Source: Shimia sp051201625
Lineage (GTDB): Bacteria; Pseudomonadota; Alphaproteobacteria; Rhodobacterales; Rhodobacteraceae
Assembly: GCF_051201625.1 (NCBI RefSeq)
Contig: NZ_CP179203.1
Span: 2,728,001 to 2,792,000, forward strand
Reading direction: 5' to 3'
DNA length: 64,000 nt
Each line of letters begins with the position of its first letter. Within the stretch, counting starts at the first letter, position 1. The position numbers were made by a program, and so were the translations under genes. Below the pieces are notes generated by a model. The model did not search any database, was not told the origin of the DNA, and worked only from the letters and a program-made list of their open reading frames with translations. This document shows positions 52,278 through 61,227 of this stretch, one piece after another.

Positions 52278-52976
52278 CTATGCTGGGCTAACAATACGCA
52301 AGGAAATTGGCTCTAAACCATTAATACCACCTGTAATAGTCTGTCCTGCAACCAAGGGCCCTACTCCCGCTGGAGTTCCAGTCATAATCACATCACCGGG
52401 TTGCAAGTGATAGTACTCTGACAGATGCGCCACAACCTCAGCACAACTCCAAACCATATCGGACAGTAAGGCCTCTTGGCGCAAGACACCATCCACCTCA
52501 AGAAAGATACGTTGTACCCCAACCACGCCAAATTCATGCGCTTTTGTCATGGGAGCAAAGACCGAGGCATTTTCAAAATCTTTTCCAAGGTCCCAGGGTC
52601 TGCGACGATCTTTGCCATCTTGCTGACAATCACGTCTGGTCATATCCAGCGCGCAGCAGTAGGCATAAACAGCTTTTTGTGCTGCCTCTACACCAACCCG
52701 AAAGACAGGCGTCCCAATAGAAAAAGCCAACTCCATCTCATAGTGATAGTTTGATGTCCCAGGTGGGTAGGGAACTTCGGAACCACTTCTCACTGCATTT
52801 TCTACAGATTTTGTGAAATACCAAGGTGCTTCTCGATCAACTTCGCTGCCCATCTCAGCGGCATGCGCCACGTAGTTTCGCCCAACACAAAAAATGCGCC
52901 TAACTGGATAGGTTGCCCTCTCACCCACAACAGGAATTGTGAAAACATCTGGTAGCGGGAAGATATGGTCGGACAT
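52278..52976 (-). CDS. Fumarylacetoacetate hydrolase family protein
   Basis: A 232-residue FAH-family hydrolase/isomerase acting on acyl-pyruvate or ring-cleavage products in aromatic or amino acid breakdown. Motifs: RIFCVGRNYVAHAAEMG (active-site His region), MELAFSIG (metal-binding Glu), CALDMTRRDCQQD (metal-binding Asp) and VIMTGTPAGVGPL. The ATG at 52976 gives the family N-terminus; an earlier in-frame start (53033) would overlap the next gene. It lies beside the dehalogenase on the same strand, which could link it to breakdown of a dehalogenated aromatic; that is inference. Confidence 0.88.
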   Translation of the reverse strand: MSDHIFPLPDVFTIPVVGERATYPVRRIFCVGRNYVAHAAEMGSEVDREAPWYFTKSVENAVRSGSEVPYPPGTSNYHYEMELAFSIGTPVFRVGVEAAQKAVYAYCCALDMTRRDCQQDGKDRRRPWDLGKDFENASVFAPMTKAHEFGVVGVQRIFLEVDGVLRQEALLSDMVWSCAEVVAHLSEYYHLQPGDVIMTGTPAGVGPLVAGQTITGGINGLEPISLRIVSPA

Positions 52977-53033
52977 GCTACAGTTCCTTACAAGAATTGG
53001 CAGGTTTGGAGCGCTTTTGTGGGGCATCACCAT

Positions 53034-53579
53034 TCAGGATGCAACGGCTTTAGCCAACCTCGGCAAACGTGCCTTTTTGAGAAGCGTACGAATACCCCAA
53101 CTCTGTCCAGAAAGACGTTCTGCTTCCTTGCGCACTCGTTCACAAACCGATGCAACCATGTCTGGCTCCACGTCCCAAACACGTCGCAACAAGCCATCAG
53201 GATCAATCCGCTTCACTCCCTCTTCAGCTAGAATATTGCGCGGAAAGTCCTTCGCATTTAGCGTCACAATTTCATCGGCAGAGCCAGCAATTGCTGCTGC
53301 GAGCACATGAGTATCAGCTGCGTCAGGTAGCCAAAGCCGCTCTTCCAAAGATGGCTTCCAACGCGTTTCGGAGGTGGGCCAAGCTGCACGGACAAGCGCT
53401 ATTTCAGCTCGAGCCTGCAATTCACCTTCAGGACCAATCTTTCGTGCGGCTCTCGCCCACTCCTCTAGGATTCTTTCGGACCAAAGCGGTTGAAAAGCTC
53501 CGCCACGCGCCACTCCTAAAAGAATTTCTCGCATCACCGTTGGGTACATCACGCAGGTATCTAAGAGCAATCGTGTCAC
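53034..53579 (-). CDS. PIN-domain protein, RSP_2648-like (181 aa)
   Basis: A PIN-fold nuclease-like protein. VTRLLLDTCVMYPTVMREIL has the first acidic residue, ERLWLPDAADTHVLAAAIAG the central acidic pair, and ADEIVTLNAKDFP the last. The GTG at 53579 overlaps the stop of the methyltransferase gene (GTGA), so translation is coupled; the long upstream frame is just a shadow of that gene. No antitoxin gene adjoins it, so it is probably not a VapC-type toxin. Constant pairing with an RlmI-like gene would suggest a role in RNA metabolism, which is inference. Confidence 0.8.
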   Translation of the reverse strand: MTRLLLDTCVMYPTVMREILLGVARGGAFQPLWSERILEEWARAARKIGPEGELQARAEIALVRAAWPTSETRWKPSLEERLWLPDAADTHVLAAAIAGSADEIVTLNAKDFPRNILAEEGVKRIDPDGLLRRVWDVEPDMVASVCERVRKEAERLSGQSWGIRTLLKKARLPRLAKAVAS

Positions 53580-54772
53580 AGGCGAAAAAATAGTGATTTT
53601 AGATAGCCGCTTTCGGACAACTGTGGCATCAAAGGGTGGTCTGGGCCCGCAAATCCAGTGTGAATCAATTGCGCCTTGCGTCCAGCACGCCCAATTCCCC
53701 GAATACTTGCAGCCCGAAACCGTGCAAGCTCTGCCGCGTGAGAACAGGAGCATAATGCAAGATAACCACCCTCATTTACAAGAGGAGCCGCGAGGCGCGC
53801 TACGCGCTCATAAGCGCGGAGGCCTTTTTCAAGCGCCGACTTAGAGGGTGCAAATGCTGGTGGGTCACAGATCACAACATCAAACTGAGCTTCTTCCGAT
53901 GCCAATTCAATCAGGACATCAAATGCGTCGCCCCTCCGAGTGGAAAAACGATCCTCAAAACCGGAAGTATTTGCACCATCTACGGCCAGCTTCAAAGCTC
54001 TGGCGGAGCCATCCACTGCCAACGCGCTTTTGGCACCAGCTGCAAGCGCTGCCAGAGAAAAACCACCAACATGGGAAAACACATCCAAGACATTCGCCCC
54101 TCTGCACAGCTTAGACGCAAAACTGTGATTGAGACGTTGGTCATAAAAGAGGCCGGTCTTTTGGCCATCAGTGACGTCCGCCATGTAAGTTGCTCCATTC
54201 ATGCTCACATTTACTGGGGATTCCGGCGCAACACCGCACAGAACCGCACTGTCCTCGCTTAGGCCTTCGAGGCTTCGAACGCGACTTGTGCCACTTTTGA
54301 GGACACATGTGACGCCTGTCACTTCTTGCAGGGCCGCAACCAGCGGCTCCAAAAGTACATCTGCCCACGCAGCATTGGGCTGCACGACCGCAGTATCTCC
54401 AAACCGGTCAATCACAACGCCGGGTAAACCGTCTGCTTCGGCATGAACGAGCCGGTAGAATGGTTCGCCATACAGTTGGTCACGCATTTCGGCAGCGCGT
54501 TTGATCTTTGTCGCAAACCACGCCTGATTAATCAGAGTTTCGCTATTGTGATCCAGCATCCGACAAAAGATGCGGCTGTTCGGATTGACGGCAACCACGC
54601 CCAGCGACACACGTTCAGCGTCTTGCAAAACGGCCAGCGTACCAGCAGCAAGTGACTTAGTCCGGCGGTCGGTGACCAATTCGTTGTCGTAAACCCACGG
54701 GAACCCATGCCGGATTGCGCGAGCATTTGCTTTTGGTTTTAGGCGGATAAATGGCAAGGAGGACGACATCAT
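53576..54772 (-). CDS. RlmI-like class I SAM rRNA methyltransferase
   Basis: Likely methylates a cytosine of 23S rRNA (RlmI makes m5C1962). 398 residues, family length. An N-terminal PUA domain (RLKPKANARAIRHGFPWVYDNEL, then GTLAVLQDA) binds RNA. The catalytic part has YMADVTDGQKTGLFYDQRLN, NVLDVFSHVGGFSLAALAAGA (SAM loop), ALAVDGS and the VICDPPAFA motif with the following Lys, and CSCSHAAEL with the catalytic Cys region. The ribosome site and both start codons lie within a perfect palindrome (54757-54783). It overlaps the PIN gene downstream. Confidence 0.9.
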   Translation of the reverse strand: MMSSSLPFIRLKPKANARAIRHGFPWVYDNELVTDRRTKSLAAGTLAVLQDAERVSLGVVAVNPNSRIFCRMLDHNSETLINQAWFATKIKRAAEMRDQLYGEPFYRLVHAEADGLPGVVIDRFGDTAVVQPNAAWADVLLEPLVAALQEVTGVTCVLKSGTSRVRSLEGLSEDSAVLCGVAPESPVNVSMNGATYMADVTDGQKTGLFYDQRLNHSFASKLCRGANVLDVFSHVGGFSLAALAAGAKSALAVDGSARALKLAVDGANTSGFEDRFSTRRGDAFDVLIELASEEAQFDVVICDPPAFAPSKSALEKGLRAYERVARLAAPLVNEGGYLALCSCSHAAELARFRAASIRGIGRAGRKAQLIHTGFAGPDHPLMPQLSESGYLKSLFFRL

Positions 54773-54783
54773 GTCGTCCTCCT
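54757..54783 (-). promoter_or_regulatory. Hairpin enclosing the ribosome site and start codons of the RlmI-like gene
   Basis: A perfect 27-base palindrome with 13-base arms around one central base. On the mRNA, AGGAGGACGA would pair with TCGTCCTCCT, hiding the Shine-Dalgarno site and leaving ATGATG in the loop. This suggests translation control. It could also be read as a transcription-end hairpin from the other strand, but no T-run follows. Confidence 0.6.
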
Positions 54784-54809
54784 AAAGCTTTCTTGGACTG
54801 GTGAAAAGG

Positions 54810-55466
54810 CTAGATTGGCTGCGTCGGCAACATAGGTGTAACGCGCTTTGTCACTCCACCGGGGGGCGCCAAAAACCCTTGCGGCAGGCTCATCTCATCG
54901 CGGATCACTCGGGCCAAGTGTTGCGTTATACGAAACTTCTGGGTCAAACCACGAGCTTCCGCCTGAAGTGCCTTAGATCCGCCATACCCTAATAGGTCCG
55001 CCTTAATCTCTTTAGGTCCACGCAACACTATACCGGTAACGGGATCGATTATTGTCATAACGAACTCAATTGAGTGGATTCCGCCGATACTGTAGCGCGT
55101 CTTCTCAGTCAAAGCGTGGAAACGTTTTACTTCGATTTCAACTTTTGCCGGTATTAGTCCGTTCAGAGGCTCTGCCCCCAGCGCAACGCTCTCTTCAAAT
55201 ATTGCTTTTACTTGATCATAACGGTTTCCGTAAGCGTCGCCACGCCACACTATGTCACCACCAGGTAAAAATCTGTTGGCTTCTGACACCCGCAGTGTAC
55301 TTGGCACACGAACATCCATTTCGGCGAGGCTGATCGAAAAAGGCTGTGCCAAAATCTCATTTGGTGTACTTTCAAATGCTGCGTTGCGGGTTGCTGTATC
55401 CGAGTTTCCGCATGCTGTAACACCCAGTCCAAGCATCATTACTACAATTATCCGAACATGTTTCAC
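54810..55466 (-). CDS. Conserved lipoprotein (218 aa)
   Basis: A lipoprotein exported to the inner or outer membrane. The signal MKHVRIIVVMMLGLGVTAC has lipobox VTAC, the Cys at 19. The mature protein has beta-strands (FSISLAEMDVRVPSTLRVSE, VEIEVKRFHALTEKTRY, SIEFVMTIIDPVTGIVLRGP) and a Pro-rich end. This layout is typical of Rhodobacterales-specific lipoproteins of unknown function (DUF6778-like); I cannot name a role. It has its own promoter region upstream and is followed by the RlmI-like gene in the same direction, 38 bases away. Confidence 0.75.
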   Translation of the reverse strand: MKHVRIIVVMMLGLGVTACGNSDTATRNAAFESTPNEILAQPFSISLAEMDVRVPSTLRVSEANRFLPGGDIVWRGDAYGNRYDQVKAIFEESVALGAEPLNGLIPAKVEIEVKRFHALTEKTRYSIGGIHSIEFVMTIIDPVTGIVLRGPKEIKADLLGYGGSKALQAEARGLTQKFRITQHLARVIRDEMSLPQGFLAPPGGVTKRVTPMLPTQPI

Positions 55467-55673
55467 ATTGATCTCCTAGACCCATTTCGAAGTGCATCAT
55501 TTGAGAGGAATTTGTCGTTCAATTGAGGCAGCAATACGACGAGGGCAGTTCTTTTCGGGGGAATCGAACGCCTAACCAATGAAGGCAAAATTCAATTGTA
55601 ATTTCAAATTTTTTGCTAAAATTTTTTACCAAAACAGAAGTTTGAGCAAAGGCATGGCAGGGTTCCAATTGGT

Positions 55674-55964
55674 TCAATTTCTTTGTCGGCCGCGCCACCC
55701 ACCGCGACGACGAGGAGACTGTATATGCAGCAACCCCTCGCGCATAATTTTTATCATAGGGTGCTCACAATTGTCAGCTTCGTATTTTTCTATCAAGGGA
55801 GCTAATACAATGCGCGCATCCCACCCGGCAGGCAATGAAAGAGCCCAATCTAAGAATATTGAACGGCATTCCGCCTCAGAAATACCCGAGATCCGAAAAC
55901 TATCCTCAATCAATCCTTTCGGGTCCACTTCATCCCTCACTAGCCGTCTCCACCTCTGGAACAT
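55674..55964 (-). CDS. Hypothetical protein coupled to glnE (96 aa)
   Basis: A small protein whose ATG lies 35 bases inside the end of glnE, in another frame, so it is likely co-translated. DEVDPKGLIEDSFRISGISEAECRSIFLDWALSLP resembles small helical proteins found next to glnE in Rhodobacterales. The basic tail (SPRRRGGWRGRQRN) is unusual. No catalytic motif. Function unknown. Confidence 0.65.
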   Translation of the reverse strand: MFQRWRRLVRDEVDPKGLIEDSFRISGISEAECRSIFLDWALSLPAGWDARIVLAPLIEKYEADNCEHPMIKIMREGLLHIQSPRRRGGWRGRQRN

Positions 55965-58731
55965 CCCTCTCGAGAGTTAACGTAATCACTGTCGCTGCAC
56001 GATGTGCGCGCTCATGCAGCTCAGTTTCAAGAGCCTCCAAAGTTTCGTGCTCGGTATCGCGCAATAAAAAGACCCGCCCACCTGTTCCAACCGCGTCTTT
56101 CGACAAAGAAATCTCCGATAAAAGCTTCCATACCAACTGTATCTGCCTGAAAAGCCTATATGTTGCTAGAAGCTCTGTCGCTTCTGCGGCGTCAAGCCAC
56201 CCAATTGCGACACCAGCCCGTAAACCGTGATTGACGCTGCGAAATGGCTGTCCAGCGAGCAAAGTACATGTTTGGCTCAAAAGCTCTACTTCCTGCATAC
56301 GACCTGGGCCAATTTTGGCGTCCCACACACCGCCTGACGTCTTGGCCTTGGCGATCCGATTGCGCATTTCTGCGACGTCTGCTCGTATCTTGGCTGTGAC
56401 TCTGGGACGTTTCAGAATTGATTGTCGAAATGCCTCGACCTCTTCGATAAGGTCCTCGTTTCCAACGATACCACGAGCTCGAGTCAGCGCTAGGTGCTCC
56501 CATGTCCAGGCCTCATCTTGCTGATAATTTTTAAACGACACCAAAGATGTCGCAACAGGCCCCTGTGTTCCAGAGGGGCGCAACCTCATGTCCACCTCAT
56601 AAAGCCTACCTTGCGCCATCGGTGCGCTGATCGCCGTCACTGCCGCCTGTGTCAATCGTGCATAATACGCTCGAGCGGCCAGCGGCCGCCGACCATCAGA
56701 ATATTCCACACCATCTGCATCGTAAATCACAATCAAATCCAGATCTGATGTCGCGTTGAGGCGAGATGCACCGAGTGACCCCAAACCCAGCACCATCGCC
56801 CCTCTTCCAGGGGGAGGTCCATGCTTGGTCGTAAAATGCCCCACCACTTCAGGCCAAACCGCAGCCACACAGGCAGACGCCAAGTCTGCGTAGTGGACGC
56901 TCGCTTCTTTGGCCGAAGCCAATCCACGCAAATGGTGAACTCCAACGCGAAAATGCCATTCCTTAGCCCAGCGCCGCGCGGTATCAAGCATGCATTCGTA
57001 GTCGCCGTCTTCACCTGCAAGTACATTACTCAACTCTTCTCTTAATCCCAGTTCACCGGGCCAATCGGTAAAGAAGGAACCACCAATAACGGCGTCAAAT
57101 ATACCAGAATTGCGCGACAAATGTCGCGCTAAAGCAGGCGCTGTACCAACGATATCAAGTAATAAATCAATCAATTGTGGATTCGCGTCAAACAGGGAAA
57201 ACAACTGCACACCGGCTGGTAGACCCTTGAGAAAACCGTCAAGCGCCAAAAACGCTTCACTCGGCCGTGCAGTTTCTGCCAAGCGCTTAAGAATTTCCGG
57301 TCTCAGACGCCTAAAAATTTCAAGTGCGCGCTGACTGCGCAATGCCGGGTAAGTTTCCCATCGTTGGAGAACTTCACTGTCGAACGTATGCGCGTTGACG
57401 TCACCCCGCTGGCCCGGTGAAAAAAACCCTTCAGTCAACTCGTGCACTTCAGTGAGACGCGTGTGTAATTCCTTTTGTAATTCCTCCGACTCGCGCCCCA
57501 TCAGGCAAGCAATCCGCGCTAACCCATCTTTACTTTTTGGAAGTAAGTGCGTCTGGGCATCGTTGACCATCTGGATGCGGTGCTCGACTTCGCGATGAAA
57601 TCGATAATTCTCGCTCAAGGCTTTGGCAATATCATCTGGGACCCAACCTTTTGACGCCAGCTTGTGAAGCGCCTGCACTGTATGGCGATCCCGTAAAACA
57701 GGATCTCTACCTCCAGCAATTAATTGTCGGGTTTGGGTGAAAAATTCGATTTCACGAATTCCACCCCGCCCCAATTTGATATTGTGGCCAGGCAGCGTAA
57801 TTTTACCTCCAAGCCCTTTATGTTCTCGGATGCGCAATCGCATGTCGTGCGCATCCTGAATTGCCGCAAAATCCAAATGCTTGCGCCAAACAAATGGCGT
57901 CAACGTTTCAAGAAACCGCTGTCCAGCATTCAAATCTCCTGCAGACGGACGAGCCTTTATAAAAGCAGCTCGTTCCCAAGTTCTTCCCACACTCTCATAA
58001 TACCGCTCAGCAGCCTCCATTGCCATACAAACGGGGGTAACGGCAGGGTCTGGGCGCAAGCGCAAATCAACCCTGAAAACATAACCCTCACCGGTGATAT
58101 CATTCAGCATTGACGACATTCGACGGGTTGCTCGAATGAGGCTGGCTCGAGCGTCGTGATAGTCATCAGGATCATACCGTGTTTCATCAAAAAGACAGAT
58201 CAGATCTATATCAGAGCTATAATTGAGCTCATGTGCACCCATCTTTCCCATGGCTAGGTTGACTAGTCCACCTGCAGTTGGAATGTCGTCCTGCGTCGCA
58301 CCGGGCAACTTTTTTCGACGAATTTCTGCGGCAATTGTTGCCTCCAATGCAAGCTGGCACGCGAGGTCTGCAAAATCCGTCAACATTCTAGTGACTTTTT
58401 CTAAAGTCCAAACGCCACCAAGATCAGCAAGTGCCGTAATCAGTGCAACTTTGCGCTTTGCGTGTCTCAGTGCAACGGGTAGTAAATCTGGCGCAGTTTC
58501 TCGCAACTGTGCCATCAATCGGTCCACCGTCGCTTCCGGATCGTCTAGAGCTCCCGGTAACCAGAGATTTTCTCGTTCTATGAGAAACTTGAGGTAAGGG
58601 CTTGATCCTCCAGCACCCCTAACCAACGCAGCAACGTCTCCGTCAAGTTCCGGCACAATAGCCAACGCGTCATCTCCCAAGTCAGGATCAAAAGCGCGAG
58701 GCAAACGGGACATGCGGGTGCAAAAGGACAT
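55930..58731 (-). CDS. glnE: Bifunctional glutamine synthetase adenylyltransferase/deadenylase
   Basis: Adds and removes AMP on glutamine synthetase in response to PII proteins, so controlling nitrogen assimilation. 933 residues, family length. Two nucleotidyltransferase domains are seen: the deadenylase one with NYSSDIDLICLFDE (about 178-191) and RVDLRLRPDP, and the adenylylase one with LNATSDLDLIVIYDADG (about 656-672) and YEVDMRLRPSGTQGPVA. Each has the DxD metal pair. A helical regulatory region lies between and after them. Single gene, minus strand, followed by the overlapping 96-codon gene. Confidence 0.96.
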   Translation of the reverse strand: MSFCTRMSRLPRAFDPDLGDDALAIVPELDGDVAALVRGAGGSSPYLKFLIERENLWLPGALDDPEATVDRLMAQLRETAPDLLPVALRHAKRKVALITALADLGGVWTLEKVTRMLTDFADLACQLALEATIAAEIRRKKLPGATQDDIPTAGGLVNLAMGKMGAHELNYSSDIDLICLFDETRYDPDDYHDARASLIRATRRMSSMLNDITGEGYVFRVDLRLRPDPAVTPVCMAMEAAERYYESVGRTWERAAFIKARPSAGDLNAGQRFLETLTPFVWRKHLDFAAIQDAHDMRLRIREHKGLGGKITLPGHNIKLGRGGIREIEFFTQTRQLIAGGRDPVLRDRHTVQALHKLASKGWVPDDIAKALSENYRFHREVEHRIQMVNDAQTHLLPKSKDGLARIACLMGRESEELQKELHTRLTEVHELTEGFFSPGQRGDVNAHTFDSEVLQRWETYPALRSQRALEIFRRLRPEILKRLAETARPSEAFLALDGFLKGLPAGVQLFSLFDANPQLIDLLLDIVGTAPALARHLSRNSGIFDAVIGGSFFTDWPGELGLREELSNVLAGEDGDYECMLDTARRWAKEWHFRVGVHHLRGLASAKEASVHYADLASACVAAVWPEVVGHFTTKHGPPPGRGAMVLGLGSLGASRLNATSDLDLIVIYDADGVEYSDGRRPLAARAYYARLTQAAVTAISAPMAQGRLYEVDMRLRPSGTQGPVATSLVSFKNYQQDEAWTWEHLALTRARGIVGNEDLIEEVEAFRQSILKRPRVTAKIRADVAEMRNRIAKAKTSGGVWDAKIGPGRMQEVELLSQTCTLLAGQPFRSVNHGLRAGVAIGWLDAAEATELLATYRLFRQIQLVWKLLSEISLSKDAVGTGGRVFLLRDTEHETLEALETELHERAHRAATVITLTLERDVPEVETASEG

Positions 58732-59067
58732 TTTGTGAGTGTGTTAGAGGGCGAGAACAAGGTCAATATTTGTTCGAGTCGCAGCTACGCTCTATATATG
58801 CGTTGAAGCTTTACGAACTCAGTTTAAAAAACTGAACTTTGGAACAAATGCACCAATTGGTTCAGAATGAGAATTCAATGCAATCGTTGAGTTCATTCAA
58901 ATATTTTGTTAAAAACTTAGCATTCAACATTCTTTTTAGATATTTTATTTCAGTTACTTAAGTATTTAATGTTAAAACTGTTTACATTTAGGCTTGTTCT
59001 GCGTGAATTTATACCAATCTATATAATGTTAAAAACATTTACATTTTTGTCGACAACGGAGAAACAC
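58732..59067. promoter_or_regulatory. AT-rich promoter region with two 23-bp repeats
   Basis: Two near-identical 23-mers, TAATGTTAAAA followed by ...TTTACATTT, lie at 58967-58989 and 59024-59046, 57 bp apart, just upstream of the DUF2852 gene. They differ at 3 central positions. They may be operators or duplicated promoter elements. No gene in the rest. Confidence 0.5.
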
Positions 59068-59493
59068 ATGACACCGATTGCAGCCACACAAACGACGAGC
59101 GCCTTGAATTGGCTCTCACGCGCTGAAACTTGGCTCGATACTAAGGGAAAATGCGCATGGATCGCCGCGATAATCTTGGGTTTCGTTATCTTCTGGCCAA
59201 TCGGGTTAGCACTTTTGGTATACTTTATTTGGAGTAAGCAAATGTTTAAAAACGCCTCCCACTCCACCAGCCATGGACCCAGACAATGTCATTTTAAAAC
59301 AAAGCCCACTGGTAATTCAGCATTTGACGCTTACCGTGAAGACACTCTAAATCGCTTGGAGGAAGAGCAGAGAGGCTTTGAGGCATTTCTTGAACGGCTG
59401 CGCGCAGCTAAGGACAAATCTGAATTTGATGACTTTATGGATGAACAAGCCAAAAAATCTGAAATTTCCGAAGACCAAAATAGTAACGCCTGA
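59068..59493 (+). CDS. DUF2852 family membrane protein (141 aa)
   Basis: A small membrane protein typical of Rhizobiales and Rhodobacterales. One or two hydrophobic segments at about residues 27-55 (CAWIAAIILGFVIFWPIGLALLVYFIW) match DUF2852. The C-terminal half is polar and coiled-coil-like (NRLEEEQRGFEAFLERLRAAKDK) and contains GNSAFDAYREDTLNRLEEE, the family tail. The ATG at 59068 follows GGAGAAACAC; the longer frame crosses the AT-rich repeats and is not used. A clear terminator follows. Function unknown. Confidence 0.82.
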   Translation: MTPIAATQTTSALNWLSRAETWLDTKGKCAWIAAIILGFVIFWPIGLALLVYFIWSKQMFKNASHSTSHGPRQCHFKTKPTGNSAFDAYREDTLNRLEEEQRGFEAFLERLRAAKDKSEFDDFMDEQAKKSEISEDQNSNA

Positions 59494-59514
59494 GATAACA
59501 AAAAATTTTTCACT

Positions 59515-59549
59515 GGAGCGGTATTATCCAGAACCGCTCCAACTTTTTT
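59515..59549 (+). terminator. Rho-independent terminator
   Basis: GGAGCGGT (59515-59522) pairs with ACCGCTCC (59533-59540) and a run of six T's follows. Ends the DUF2852 transcript. Confidence 0.85.
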
Positions 59550-59557
59550 AGAGAGAG

Positions 59558-60010
59558 ATGATGACTACCAGTAGCTATGTCCTGCCTGATCCTGAAACAC
59601 AGGCTGAGTTTTATTCTGACGTCCCAGTCAAACGCCTAATTGCCTGGCTTGTCGATGTTTTGCTGATCGCAGTTGTTTGTGTTTTGATCTTACCCTTCAC
59701 AGCATTCACCGGTATCTTTTTCTTTCCAGTACTGATGGCAGTCGTGGGCTTTATCTATCGGGTTGTTACGCTGGCTAGTGGCTCAGCAACTTGGGGGATG
59801 CGTTTGGTTTCAATCGAAATGCGCCGTCAAACTGGGGATCTTTTTGATCTAACAACAGCATTGCTCCACACAACTGGTTTCTATGTCTCTTTTGCATTTC
59901 CCTTGTTACAGTTGGTGTCCGTCATTTTGATGCTGACGTCGTCACGGTCGCAGGGTTTAACGGATCTCGTAATGGGTACTGTTGCACTCAATCGCACGGC
60001 ACGCTTATAA
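59558..60010 (+). CDS. RDD-family membrane protein (150 aa)
   Basis: An integral membrane protein of the RDD family. The signature region VKRLIAWLVDVLLIAVVCVLI has the R and D of the name; further membrane segments are at about 49-70 (FFFPVLMAVVGFIYRVVTLA) and 110-130. TWGMRLVSIEMRRQTGD is the conserved loop, and SSRSQGLTDLVMGTVAL the usual end. The role is unknown; some RDD proteins transport sodium or protons. AGAGAG precedes two consecutive ATGs, either of which can start. Upstream of bpt. Confidence 0.88.
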   Translation: MMTTSSYVLPDPETQAEFYSDVPVKRLIAWLVDVLLIAVVCVLILPFTAFTGIFFFPVLMAVVGFIYRVVTLASGSATWGMRLVSIEMRRQTGDLFDLTTALLHTTGFYVSFAFPLLQLVSVILMLTSSRSQGLTDLVMGTVALNRTARL

Positions 60011-60108
60011 ACTTAAAAGAAGCAGCCTGACTGTAATACATTCACTTTAAGGGCTTGGCGCGGAAATATCCTGTTGCTATCTTTAGATTGAATAACCAAC
60101 AGGATACG

Positions 60109-60930
60109 ATGCGCCACACTCTCCCGATTGCGCCCCAATTCTATGTGACGGCCCCTCAACCATGCCCATATCTGGATGGCCGCATGGAAAGAAAGCTGTT
60201 TACAGCATTGCAAGGTGACAACTCAACTACTCTAAGTGACGCGCTATCTCAGCAAGGGTTTCGGCGGTCGCAAAACGTGCTGTACCGACCATCTTGTGCA
60301 GATTGCAACGCCTGCTTATCTGCGCGCATCGACGTTTCTCGTTTTCAACCTTCCAAAACCCAGAGGCGTCTCATTCGCCGTAACACTAACCTGCAGAGAC
60401 GGACAACATCACCGTGGGCCACGGAAGACCAGTTCGATCTATTTCGGCGTTATCTTGATAGCCGCCATGCTAAAGGCGGTATGGCAGACATGGATATTTT
60501 TGAGTTTGCTGCCATGATCGAAGAAACTCCAATCCAAAGCCGGGTGGTCGAGTATAACGATGTCACATCACATGAATTGATTGCCGTTAGCCTGACTGAT
60601 GTTCTGAGAGACGGGCTCAGCATGGTTTATTCCTTTTACGAACCTGAAATGACCCGGAACAGCCTGGGTACTTACGTGATACTCGATCACATTGAGATCG
60701 CACGCGAGGCGGGCCTACCATACGTTTATCTAGGCTATTGGGTGCCAGGTAGTAAAAAAATGGACTACAAGGCCAGCTTTTCCGGGCTAGAAGTGTATTC
60801 AGGTGGATGTTGGCGGAAAATGGATGATCCAACTGATTTTGAGGCCGAGCGCCATCCACTATCGACTGACCCTATTGCCGAACAAGTGGCAAATATCTCC
60901 TTGCCGGACATGCGCGCGCCAAAACTTTGA
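60109..60930 (+). CDS. bpt: Aspartate/glutamate leucyltransferase (N-end rule)
   Basis: Transfers Leu from Leu-tRNA to the N-terminal Asp or Glu of proteins and marks them for ClpAP; formerly annotated as arginyltransferase. 273 residues. Motifs: CPYLDGRMERKLFTAL, GFRRSQNVLYRPSCADCNACLSARIDV (Cys cluster), WVPGSKKMDYKASFSGLEVY and the YSFYEP region. The Cys-rich N-terminus fits the family. The ATG at 60109 gives the family start; the frame opens earlier at 60055 without support. It reads in the same direction as the RDD gene, 98 bases after it. Confidence 0.93.
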   Translation: MRHTLPIAPQFYVTAPQPCPYLDGRMERKLFTALQGDNSTTLSDALSQQGFRRSQNVLYRPSCADCNACLSARIDVSRFQPSKTQRRLIRRNTNLQRRTTSPWATEDQFDLFRRYLDSRHAKGGMADMDIFEFAAMIEETPIQSRVVEYNDVTSHELIAVSLTDVLRDGLSMVYSFYEPEMTRNSLGTYVILDHIEIAREAGLPYVYLGYWVPGSKKMDYKASFSGLEVYSGGCWRKMDDPTDFEAERHPLSTDPIAEQVANISLPDMRAPKL

Positions 60931-61227
60931 GGATTGACCGGCACCTGAGCTCTCCTAGTCTCCAGCATGGGGCACTCTCCTGTTCACGAGCACTTCACAT
61001 CCAACAATAAGAAAAGGTTTGGTGACGTCTTACAGCGTGATTTTGCAAACATTTCCTTTAAATTGGTAAATTTATAAAAAAATATTGCGATGAACGATAA
61101 AAATGTTTTGCCGCCGATTGAAGAAAAACCTCCGGGCATCGCCAAACTTTTCGTAAAAAATGCTTAATATAGGTGCCTGAGACAAGGGCCACCCGGCCCT
61201 CGTCTCAAACTACACCATCAAGAGTAA
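60931..61227. terminator. Convergent intergenic region with a shared terminator hairpin
   Basis: GAGACAAGGGCC (61179-61190) pairs with GGCCCTCGTCTC (61195-61206), one mismatch and a 4-base loop. It lies between the convergent bpt and TRAP genes and could end both transcripts. The rest of the region is AT-rich without a gene. Confidence 0.7.

Noticed and set aside
53034..53579. VapC-type toxin of a toxin-antitoxin pair
   Set aside because: No antitoxin gene adjoins it; the start is coupled to a methyltransferase gene and the length is larger than usual VapC.
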